From Bacillota bacterium (GTDB lineage Bacteria; Bacillota; Bacilli; Paenibacillales; Paenibacillaceae), in contig JAEWJS010000005.1 of the NCBI GenBank assembly GCA_023386495.1, positions 1-18,907 of the forward strand: 18,907 nucleotides of DNA, in the 5' to 3' direction. Both the position numbers and the translations under genes were made by a program. The notes under the pieces were generated by a model that was given only the letters and a program-made list of their open reading frames with translations, searched no databases and had not been told where the DNA came from. This document shows, in pieces, positions 12,812 to 18,907 of this stretch (within the stretch, counting starts at the first letter, position 1; every line of letters starts with the position of its first letter).

Positions 12812-14029
12812 TTATGGCCAGAGCGCCCACCCGCCTAGAGCAGACAGCACCACGACTTGCAACGGTGCCCTTCTCCATACCTGCAGCAGCAGAAAAGCCG
12901 CCGCCGCGAACGCGAAATCCGCAGCCGATCCGACCGTATCTGTCCAGACAGGGTCATACAACGCTGCGAGGAGGATGCCCACGACAGCCGCGTTCACGCC
13001 GTTCAGCGCGCCGCGGGCCATCCGATTCTCCCTCAGTCTGCTCCAGAACGGCAAGGCCGCTGCCAACAACAAGTACGACGGGATGAAGATTGCCGTCAGT
13101 GCAAGCGCGGCGTACGCAGCCCCTTGCAGGCCCGGCGCGAATGAGCCGCCGATGAATGCGGCGAACGTGAACAACGGCCCCGGCACGGCCTGAGCGGCGC
13201 CATAGCCCGCCATGAACGTCTCCGAGGGGATGCTTCCTCCGCTGCCGGCTGCTACCTCGGCCTCCAGCATCGGCAGGACGACATGTCCGCCGCCGAAGAC
13301 GAGCGAGCCGACGCGGTAGTGGCTGTCAGCGAGCGCGAGCGCTTGGCTCGAAGGAAGCAGCTGCGATGCGGCAGGCAGCAGCAGGAGCAGCAAGGCGAAG
13401 ATGCCGAGCTGCAGCAAGGCTGCCGCCCGCCCTCCGCGGCGCTCTGCCGGCTGGGCAGCGGCGGCTTCAGCGGCAGTCTTCGCCGGAGGGCGGAGCAGCC
13501 AGTAGCCGATAACCGCGCTGACAACCAACGGTGCGAGCTGCCCGGCTACGCCTGGGACGAGCACTGCCCATCCGGCCGCGACAAGCGCGATCGTCGCGCG
13601 CGGGCGATCAGGCGCAAGCGACTGCGCCATGCTCCATACCGCTTGGGCGACGACCGCGACCGCGGTCAGCTTCAGGCCGCGCAGCCAGCCGGCATCGGAG
13701 ACGTCCATCCCCGTTCCGAGCCAGAGCGCGAACAGCATCATGACGATGGCGGACGGCAGCGTGAAGCCGAGCCAAGCCGCGATCGCGCCAAGCCTGCCTG
13801 CCCTCCCCATGCCGATTGCCATGCCGAGCTGGCTGCTGGCAGGACCCGGCAGGAATTGGCACAGCGCCAGCAGGTCGCCGAACGTGCGCTCATCCAGCCA
13901 GCGGCGCCGCTCGACATATTCGCTGCGAAAATACCCTACATGCGCAACAGGCCCGCCGAAAGATGTCAGCCCGAGCTTCAGTGCTGCCAAGAACACTTCC
14001 CCTACCGTGCCGCGATGTTCAAACCGCAT
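12812..14029 (-). CDS. chrA: Chromate transporter ChrA
   Basis: The product has 405 residues from ATG 14029, which has GGAG 9 bases upstream; a GTG at 14047 lacks one. It is a two-domain (long-chain) CHR protein with about ten to twelve membrane helices. The N-terminal repeat has TSFGGPVAHVGYF and LCQFLPGPASSQL, the C-terminal one VFGGGHVVLPMLEAE and GYGAAQAVPGPLFTFAAFIGG, the paired FGG and PGP motifs of the family. ChrA exports chromate (CrO4 2-), usually giving resistance; it may also handle sulfate-like oxyanions. An Ala/Arg-rich cytoplasmic loop near 200-215 joins the halves. No chrB-type regulator is seen, but an OmpR/HAMP two-component system follows 46 bases downstream on the same strand. 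Family assignment is firm. Confidence 0.92.
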   Translation of the reverse strand: MRFEHRGTVGEVFLAALKLGLTSFGGPVAHVGYFRSEYVERRRWLDERTFGDLLALCQFLPGPASSQLGMAIGMGRAGRLGAIAAWLGFTLPSAIVMMLFALWLGTGMDVSDAGWLRGLKLTAVAVVAQAVWSMAQSLAPDRPRATIALVAAGWAVLVPGVAGQLAPLVVSAVIGYWLLRPPAKTAAEAAAAQPAERRGGRAAALLQLGIFALLLLLLPAASQLLPSSQALALADSHYRVGSLVFGGGHVVLPMLEAEVAAGSGGSIPSETFMAGYGAAQAVPGPLFTFAAFIGGSFAPGLQGAAYAALALTAIFIPSYLLLAAALPFWSRLRENRMARGALNGVNAAVVGILLAALYDPVWTDTVGSAADFAFAAAAFLLLQVWRRAPLQVVVLSALGGWALWP

Positions 14030-14071
14030 CCCATCACGCTCCGTCACATAAGTTTAATCAGACCGATTGTC

Positions 14072-14090
14072 AGCGCTTCGCAGCAGCGCT
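14072..14090. other. Inverted repeat between ABC-F and chrA genes
   Basis: AGCGCT (14072-14077) and AGCGCT (14085-14090) are self-complementary and form a 6-bp hairpin with a 7-nt loop in the 70-base gap between the ABC-F stop and the chrA start. There is no T-tract, so read-through from the ABC-F gene into chrA is likely. Confidence 0.3.
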
Positions 14091-14099
14091 ACATCGCGA

Positions 14100-15653
14100 T
14101 CACACTCGGTTCACAGACCAAGACTCGACGTCCCATACCTTGGTTACCCAGTCTTCGTAGAAATCCGGTTCGTGGCTGACGAGCAGCACGGTGCCCTTGA
14201 ACGCTTGCAGCGCACGCTTCAGCTCCGCCTTCGCCACGACGTCCAGATGGTTCGTCGGTTCGTCGAACAGAATCCAATTGCTCTCGCGCAGCATCAGCTT
14301 GCATAAGCGCACTTTCGCTTGCTCGCCGCCGCTCAATTGATTCAGGTTGCGCGTAATATGCTCGTTCTTGAGTCCGCAGCGTGCCAGCGCGGCACGTACT
14401 TCGTGCTGGTTCATGAACGAGAATTCGTTCCAGACATCATCCAGCGGCGTCATCGCCTGCGCCTTCACTTCCTGCTCGAAGTAGGCCGGATGCAAGAAGT
14501 CGCCGCGGTATATTTTGCCGTCCAGCGGAGGGATTTTGCCCAGCACCGTCTTGAGCAGCGTCGACTTGCCCACGCCGTTCATGCCGACGATCGCGATCTT
14601 CTCGCCGCGCTCGATCAGCACGTCCATCTGAGGCAGCAGGGGCCGGTCGTAGCCGATGACGAGACCTTTCGCCTCGAATACCGTCTTGCCGCTCGTGCGC
14701 GCTTCCTTGAAGCCGAACGTCGGCTTCATCGCTTCCTCCGGACGGTCGATCCGCTCGATGCGGTCGAGCTGCTTCTCACGGCTCTTCGCGCGGCCGGACG
14801 TCGAGTAGCGTGCCTTGTTGCGCTGAATGAAATCCTCTTGCTTCTTGATGAATTCCTGCTGCTTCTCGTACGCATCGATATGCTGGTTCTTGTTGATGTC
14901 CGCCATCGTCAGGAATTTCTCGTAATTCGCCGTGTAACGGGTCAGCTTCGCGAATTCCAGATGGTAGATCACATCGACGACTTCGTTCATGAAGCCCGTA
15001 TCATGGGAGATCAGCATGAAGGCATACGGATACGATTTTAGATAGGTCGTAAGCCAAGTGATGTGCTCTTCGTCCAGATAGTTCGTCGGCTCGTCCAAGA
15101 GCAGCACGGTCGGCTTCTCGAGCAGCAGCTTCGCCAGCAGCACCTTGGTCCGCTGTCCGCCGCTCAGCGTCGCGACGTCGCGTTCCAGCCCGATCGCCGC
15201 GATGCCGAGGCCGTTCGCCATCTCCTCCACCTTCACGTCGAGGAGATAGAAGTCGCCGATCTCCAGCGCTTCCTGAATTTCGCCCATCCGCTCGAGCAGC
15301 AGCTCCAGCGTATCCGGATCGGCATCTGCCATCTGCATGGCGATATCGTTCATCTCCTGCTCTTGCTCCAAGAGCGGCAGGAAGGCATCCTTCAATACGT
15401 CGCGGACCGACTTGCCCGGCGTTAGGTTCGTATGTTGGTCCAGGTAGCCGTAGCGAACCTTCGGCGTCCATTCGACCTTGCCGCTGTCCTTCAACTGCTT
15501 GCCGGTCAATATATTCATCAGCGTCGACTTGCCTGCGCCGTTCGCGCCGACCAATCCGACGTGTTCTCCCGCCAATAATCGGAACGACACGTTCTTGAAT
15601 AACGTCCGATCCCCGAAATTATGCGATAAATCTTCAACAGTCAATAAGCTCAT
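14100..15653 (-). CDS. ABC-F family ATPase (YfmM-like)
   Basis: Starting at ATG 15653 (GGAG 8 bases upstream) the protein has 517 residues and two ABC domains without membrane helices. Domain 1: Walker A GANGAGKST (36-44), signature LSGGQ (163-167), Walker B VLLLDEP (183-189). A charged linker (about 245-310; KKQEDFIQRNKARYSTSGRAKSR) is the segment that reaches the ribosomal P-site tRNA in ABC-F proteins. Domain 2: Walker A GMNGVGKST (357-365), signature LSGGEQ (440-445), Walker B ILFDEP (461-466). Both Walker B Glu are present. It looks like the Bacillus YfmM type, a translation factor that relieves stalled ribosomes, rather than an antibiotic-resistance ABC-F, though that is inferred from sequence likeness. 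It follows the kinase gene on the same strand, with its own extended -10 promoter. Confidence 0.9.
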   Translation of the reverse strand: MSLLTVEDLSHNFGDRTLFKNVSFRLLAGEHVGLVGANGAGKSTLMNILTGKQLKDSGKVEWTPKVRYGYLDQHTNLTPGKSVRDVLKDAFLPLLEQEQEMNDIAMQMADADPDTLELLLERMGEIQEALEIGDFYLLDVKVEEMANGLGIAAIGLERDVATLSGGQRTKVLLAKLLLEKPTVLLLDEPTNYLDEEHITWLTTYLKSYPYAFMLISHDTGFMNEVVDVIYHLEFAKLTRYTANYEKFLTMADINKNQHIDAYEKQQEFIKKQEDFIQRNKARYSTSGRAKSREKQLDRIERIDRPEEAMKPTFGFKEARTSGKTVFEAKGLVIGYDRPLLPQMDVLIERGEKIAIVGMNGVGKSTLLKTVLGKIPPLDGKIYRGDFLHPAYFEQEVKAQAMTPLDDVWNEFSFMNQHEVRAALARCGLKNEHITRNLNQLSGGEQAKVRLCKLMLRESNWILFDEPTNHLDVVAKAELKRALQAFKGTVLLVSHEPDFYEDWVTKVWDVESWSVNRV

Positions 15654-15707
15654 TTCCCCGGCTCCAATCCATTGTGCTTGTCGCGGCATTACATTCCGCC
15701 GCACAAC

Positions 15708-15716
15708 ATTGTACCA
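15708..15716 (-). promoter_or_regulatory. Extended -10 promoter for the ABC-F gene
   Basis: On the minus strand TGGTACAAT (complement of 15708-15716) matches the extended -10 form TGnTATAAT with one mismatch. No clear -35 is present, as is common with extended -10. Transcription would begin near 15701, about 48 bases before the ATG. Confidence 0.5.
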
Positions 15717-15746
15717 TACCTGATGGAATAAATCGTCGGATTTGTA

Positions 15747-17423
15747 TTAAAAACGACTCAGAACAGGCAGCAGCGCATCTTCAAGCGCCCGGCGCCATTC
15801 CGGCACGTCCGTTGCCCATCGGTTCGCGTACTGCAGCGTGCGCCATTCCGAGGCCGGCAGCAGCGGCACGGACGCGATCGGCTTCTGCGGCATATGCTGC
15901 AGCCACTCGCGCCTGCCGGCGAACGGCGTATCTTGGTTCGCCAGCCAGAGGCCGCTCCTGCCGCCGATCGCGCGCCTGTCCCGCTCGTCAGCGATCTGCC
16001 GCCAAGCAGCCGCACGGCGAGGCGTCCATCTGGCGACGGACGGATCGGCGGCGATGATCCACTCGTCGCAGCCTGCCGCCAGCTCATAGGCGGCCTCGTG
16101 CTGCCAAGCGCTCGACAGGTCGACGATGCAGACCGGCCTGCGAGCTGGCTGCGCCGCAAGCTGCGGGAGCTGCAGGGCACGCAAGTGATGCAGCTGTAGA
16201 CGGCTGCGCGCTGCATCGGGTCGTTCGGGACGAGCCGGGACTGGGAGTTGCTGGTCCGGGTGAAGCGCATGGACGATGACCGATGCGCTCCGCAGCGCGA
16301 TGTAGCGCTGATCCAGCGGCGGAATATAATCGCGGTCGCCGACGAATGCGCCGGCTCCCTTATGGTGCGACAGCATCGCGAACAGCTGCGGCTCGAGCAG
16401 CGGATGCTCGACCAGCACGCATGGCACGCCGCGTGCCGCAAGCAGCCTGCTGAGCGTCACCGCCAGGAAGGTCGCGCCGGCTCCCGGCGCGTACGAGGCG
16501 ACCGCGATCACGCGCATCGTCCCGACGCTGGACGCTTGGACTGCGTCAGCCATGCGGCTGCCTGCACTCGCTATACCGCTAGCATGTGCGGTTGCGTCCA
16601 CAATCGCTTCGCCTTGTATAGCGGCCAGCATTCGGTCGACTTCCCTTGCGTTCGCAGGCCGCTTATCGGGGTCTCGGTGCAGCAGGCAGGCCACTAACGA
16701 CTGCAGGCTTGCAGGAAGATCGAGGCTTGCCGTCTTCCCTTCCGACTCGCTGCCGGCTGGCGTCCGGCCTCCGCTAAGCAGGTAGAACAGTAAGGCGCCC
16801 AGTCCGTAGAGATCTGTTCGCGCATCGCTATGCCCGTTCGGGTCTCCCTGTTCCGGAGCAGCATAGCCCGGCGTACCCAGGTGCTGCGTGTCCTGCCCGC
16901 TTCCCTGCTTCACCAATCTAGCGATCCCTAGATCGATCAAGCGAACGAAGCCTGCGCCGTCGATCATTACGTTGGCCGGCTTCATGTCCCGATGCACGAT
17001 CGGCGGCGCCAGCTCATGCAGGTAGGTTAACGCCTCGCACAGCTGCCTGGCGATGCCGACCGCCTCCAGCGGATCGATCCGCCTGCCGCGCCGTTCGAAC
17101 CAGACGGCCATGTTCTCGCCTTCGGCATAATCGGTCACAAGCGCAGCGGGACGCGCGCCATCAGGCGGCACATAATCCACGATCTGCGGCAGGCGCGGAT
17201 GATTGACAGCGAGCAGCATGCGCAGCTCGGCATCGGCCTGTGCCGCCATTCCCTCGGCCAGTCGCAGCAGCTTGACCGCACGCAGCTTGCGGCCAAGCCT
17301 CAGATCGCAGGCCAGGAACACCTGGCCCATGCCCCCCTTGCCCAATGGCTTGATGATCTCGTATCGCCCCGCTACGCGATCGCCGGGCTTGATGCTCGTC
17401 CTATTTTCCTGCCTGCTATCCAT
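15747..17423 (-). CDS. Ser/Thr protein kinase fused to a degenerate MinD/TadZ-like ATPase
   Basis: The 558-residue protein starts at ATG 17423, with GGAGGG 7 bases upstream; the frame reaches 17540 but upstream ATGs precede that site. Residues 20-270 are a Hanks-type kinase: Gly loop GKGGMGQV (28-35), Lys51, catalytic HRDMKPAN (144-151), DLG in place of DFG (164-166), APE (189-191), TDLYGLG (203-209) and Arg255. There is no membrane helix and no PASTA repeat. Residues 303-558 resemble a MinD/ParA/CpaE-type ATPase: strand VIAVASY, then APGAGATF (312-319), a P-loop without its Lys, then VPCVLVEH and a second hydrophobic strand VCIVDLSSAW (431-440). This pattern, deviant P-loop with VxxVD, recalls TadZ/CpaE. 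Thus a cytosolic kinase with a partner domain for positioning or dimerisation is inferred. No pilus genes are nearby. Confidence 0.82.
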   Translation of the reverse strand: MDSRQENRTSIKPGDRVAGRYEIIKPLGKGGMGQVFLACDLRLGRKLRAVKLLRLAEGMAAQADAELRMLLAVNHPRLPQIVDYVPPDGARPAALVTDYAEGENMAVWFERRGRRIDPLEAVGIARQLCEALTYLHELAPPIVHRDMKPANVMIDGAGFVRLIDLGIARLVKQGSGQDTQHLGTPGYAAPEQGDPNGHSDARTDLYGLGALLFYLLSGGRTPAGSESEGKTASLDLPASLQSLVACLLHRDPDKRPANAREVDRMLAAIQGEAIVDATAHASGIASAGSRMADAVQASSVGTMRVIAVASYAPGAGATFLAVTLSRLLAARGVPCVLVEHPLLEPQLFAMLSHHKGAGAFVGDRDYIPPLDQRYIALRSASVIVHALHPDQQLPVPARPERPDAARSRLQLHHLRALQLPQLAAQPARRPVCIVDLSSAWQHEAAYELAAGCDEWIIAADPSVARWTPRRAAAWRQIADERDRRAIGGRSGLWLANQDTPFAGRREWLQHMPQKPIASVPLLPASEWRTLQYANRWATDVPEWRRALEDALLPVLSRF

Positions 17424-17455
17424 TCGAATCGCCCTCCTCATGCCGCGTAAATACC

Positions 17456-17495
17456 AAAAATCCCGGTCCGGTCCCAATATAGGTCCGAACCGGGA
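17456..17495 (-). terminator. Intrinsic terminator between the methyltransferase and kinase genes
   Basis: TCCCGGTCCGGTCC (17461-17474) and GGTCCGAACCGGGA (17482-17495) pair over 14 positions with one mismatch and one pair that becomes G-U on the minus strand; a T5 tract follows on the minus strand (complement of 17456-17460). It ends the upstream operon but sits only 17 bases before the kinase ribosome binding site. Confidence 0.8.
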
Positions 17496-17539
17496 TGCTT
17501 TCCCGGGATGCCATGCTATTTGATTCATGACACGCAACA

Positions 17540-18553
17540 TTATCGTCTCGTTAAGTATAGCGTAATTTCGTCCCGATTGTGAAACAATTGCTTCGCGCGG
17601 TTCAAGACGAATGCCGTCTCCAGCTTCGCGATCACGTCGCGAATCGTCTGCATCGGCTTCTTGTGCATCAGCTTCACCGTAATGATCGCCTCCGCACCCG
17701 GCTTCAGCGCACGCTCCAGCTCCAGCACGAGCTTCACCATCAGCATCGGACTCCAGCTCATGTCGCAGACGAGCAGATCGAATGATTCGGCAGCGAGCTT
17801 GACCTCGCTCGCATTGCGCTTCAGGTAAGTAAGCCGCGGATGTCCCGCGAGCGACGGGTGCAGCTCGGCCGGGTCGATCGCCGTAACGGCCGTGCCGCGC
17901 TCGAGCAGCAGCGAGGTCCAGCCGCCAGGCGCGGCGCCGATATCAAGCGCTTGCGCGTATGCGCCAAGGCGCAGCCCGAAGGCCCGCTCGGCTTCGAGCA
18001 GCTTGAACTTGGCGCGCGAGATCTGTCCTTCCTCGCGCTGGAAGCGCACCGCGCCGCCCGGCCAGTCGGACAGCATCTCGTCCGGCGTGCCCCACCCCGC
18101 CAGCAATTGCTCGCCGGTCGCGTACACCGAGAGAATCATCTCGGCTTCCTGCACGACCGGCTCGCTGCCGATCTCCGTCAGCACCGCATCGAGCACCGCC
18201 TTCGTATCCGCAGGCGAATACGGGAATGGGCTCTTCTCCGTTCGGCGGATATGAACCGCCGTGCGCCGATCGGCGAACAGCGAGGCCGCATAGCGCACCA
18301 TGTCGGACAGATGCTGCAGATCGTCGGCGCCGCCGGTAATCGGGAGCGTCCGATCGACCGGATGCACATGCCGCAGGAAGATCGGTTCGCGCGCGCGAAT
18401 CGTATGCAGCGCCTCTTCGCGCTCGGCAGCCACCTCCGCGGAGAATACTTCACCCGCTGCAAGCTGCTGGAAGGCGATGCCGGGGAAGAGCCGGCGCAGC
18501 TCCTCCATGGCGAAGTTCGCAAACCCGTGGTTGGCCGTTCCGATGAAGCGCAT
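17540..18553 (-). CDS. RlmM/FtsJ-like SAM-dependent RNA 2'-O-methyltransferase
   Basis: The product has 337 residues from ATG 18553 (GGAG 10 bases upstream); a longer frame to 18589 lacks that support. The C-terminal half is an FtsJ-type domain: SAM loop DIGAAPGGW (204-212), acidic strand end AIDPAE (225-230) and candidates for the K-D-K-E tetrad at Lys182 or 184, Asp264 (VCDMSWSP), Lys294 (TVKLMHKKP) and Glu329 (NRDEITLY). The N-terminal 170 residues look like the THUMP-type RNA-binding part of RlmM, the enzyme for 2'-O-methylation of a cytidine in 23S rRNA. The target base here is not known. The gene's ATG overlaps the preceding ABC ATPase stop by one base (TGATG), so the two are translationally coupled. 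A strong terminator follows. Confidence 0.85.
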   Translation of the reverse strand: MRFIGTANHGFANFAMEELRRLFPGIAFQQLAAGEVFSAEVAAEREEALHTIRAREPIFLRHVHPVDRTLPITGGADDLQHLSDMVRYAASLFADRRTAVHIRRTEKSPFPYSPADTKAVLDAVLTEIGSEPVVQEAEMILSVYATGEQLLAGWGTPDEMLSDWPGGAVRFQREEGQISRAKFKLLEAERAFGLRLGAYAQALDIGAAPGGWTSLLLERGTAVTAIDPAELHPSLAGHPRLTYLKRNASEVKLAAESFDLLVCDMSWSPMLMVKLVLELERALKPGAEAIITVKLMHKKPMQTIRDVIAKLETAFVLNRAKQLFHNRDEITLYLTRR

Positions 18554-18906
18554 CAGCGTGCAGCTCCTAACGGCGCGACCCGAATCCAAGGGCGGTCATG
18601 CACCCAGTCGACTTCGATCGGCAGGTCATAGGCGCCGCCCAGCACCTCGCGCGTCAGCACGTTCCGCTTCGGGCCTGCGGCTATGATTTTCCCATCGTGG
18701 ACCAATGCCACATGCGTGAAGAGCGGGATAATTTCTTCGATGTGATGCGTCACGTACAGCACCGCCTGCGCCCGACCGCCGAGCCGTTCGAGGTCCGCAA
18801 GCAGCTTTTCCCGCTCATAGAGATCGAGGCCTGCGCAAGGCTCGTCCATGATAAGCAGCTCCGGGTCCGCCATCAGCGCGCGCGCCAGCGTCGCCTTCTT
18901 CCGCTC
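18553..18906 (-). CDS. ABC transporter ATP-binding protein, 5'-truncated by the window edge
   Basis: About 117 C-terminal residues are present; the frame is open to base 18906 and the Walker A part lies beyond the window. The first residues ERKKATLARALMADP are the end of the signature helix (normally LSxGE), followed by Walker B ELLIMDEPCAGLD and the switch His in VTHHIEEI. LVHDGKIIAAGP is the usual strand pair, and a short unusual C-terminal tail (DLPIEVDWVHDRPWIRVAP) follows. The ERKK and DEPCAGLD features recall the YlmA/ModF-like branch of soluble ATPases. The stop overlaps the start of the methyltransferase gene by one base. Substrate unknown; whether a permease exists lies outside the window. 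Confidence 0.85.
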   Translation of the reverse strand, partial: ERKKATLARALMADPELLIMDEPCAGLDLYEREKLLADLERLGGRAQAVLYVTHHIEEIIPLFTHVALVHDGKIIAAGPKRNVLTREVLGGAYDLPIEVDWVHDRPWIRVAPLGAAR

Positions 18907-18907
18907 G

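Noticed and set aside
14030..14070. Promoter for chrA (CTGACA, 17 bases, TATGTG on the minus strand)
   Set aside because: The -10 matches poorly and the start point would fall on the ribosome binding site.
13283..14179. Long plus-strand open frame opposite chrA
   Set aside because: It is an Arg/Gln-rich mirror of the chrA codons, typical of GC-rich antisense frames, and has no start signals.
17424..17540. Longer kinase start at ATG 17441 or 17540
   Set aside because: Those starts lie before the Shine-Dalgarno GGAGGG or inside the terminator hairpin; ATG 17423 has correct spacing.

Overview
The window reads as a chromosomal segment of a GC-rich member of the Paenibacillaceae (Paenibacillus or Cohnella type, Firmicutes). 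The basis is a set of proteins resembling Bacillus families (YfkJ, ThiN, MutS2, YdbS/YdbT, YfmM-type ABC-F, OmpR/HAMP two-component pair), Gram-positive ribosome binding sites (GGAGG types), sigma-A-like promoters and classical hairpin-plus-T-tract terminators. I see no phage genes, transposases, CRISPR array, tRNA or rRNA. This is ordinary core and accessory chromosome with several well-resolved control regions.

Layout. 2-613 (+): 3' part of an alpha/beta-hydrolase esterase cut by the window edge. 614-1104: a more AT-rich non-coding stretch with hairpins and a cluster of AATAGCG-like motifs. 1172-2346 (-): a TRIC/UPF0126 membrane protein followed by a low-molecular-weight tyrosine phosphatase, translationally linked. 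2554-3198 (+): thiamine pyrophosphokinase, divergent from the TRIC gene. 3204-5195 (-): a MutS2 paralogue without the Smr nuclease domain, preceded by a roughly 330-nt leader with its own promoter, a large imperfect hairpin and two intrinsic terminators; this is either an independent structured RNA (6S-like in shape) or an attenuator. 5628-7626 (+): ydbS-ydbT, bPH2-domain membrane proteins, divergent from that RNA.

7644-9802 (-): a three-gene operon of two different GNAT acetyltransferases and a PhnP-like metallo-beta-lactamase-fold hydrolase. 9987-10481 (+): a secreted NlpC/P60 cell-wall peptidase with a perfect inverted repeat over its probable promoter and a 3' terminator that reaches into the stop codon of the converging gene. 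10712-14029 (-): chromate transporter chrA, then an OmpR-family response regulator and its histidine kinase.

14100-18906 (-): partial ABC ATPase, then an RlmM/FtsJ-like 2'-O-methyltransferase (stop and start overlap), then a Ser/Thr kinase fused to a degenerate MinD/TadZ-like ATPase domain, then a YfmM-type ABC-F ATPase. The kinase-ATPase fusion and the mutS2-paralogue leader RNA are the two items most worth following up. Membership in known families comes from motif recognition by eye; no database search was run.
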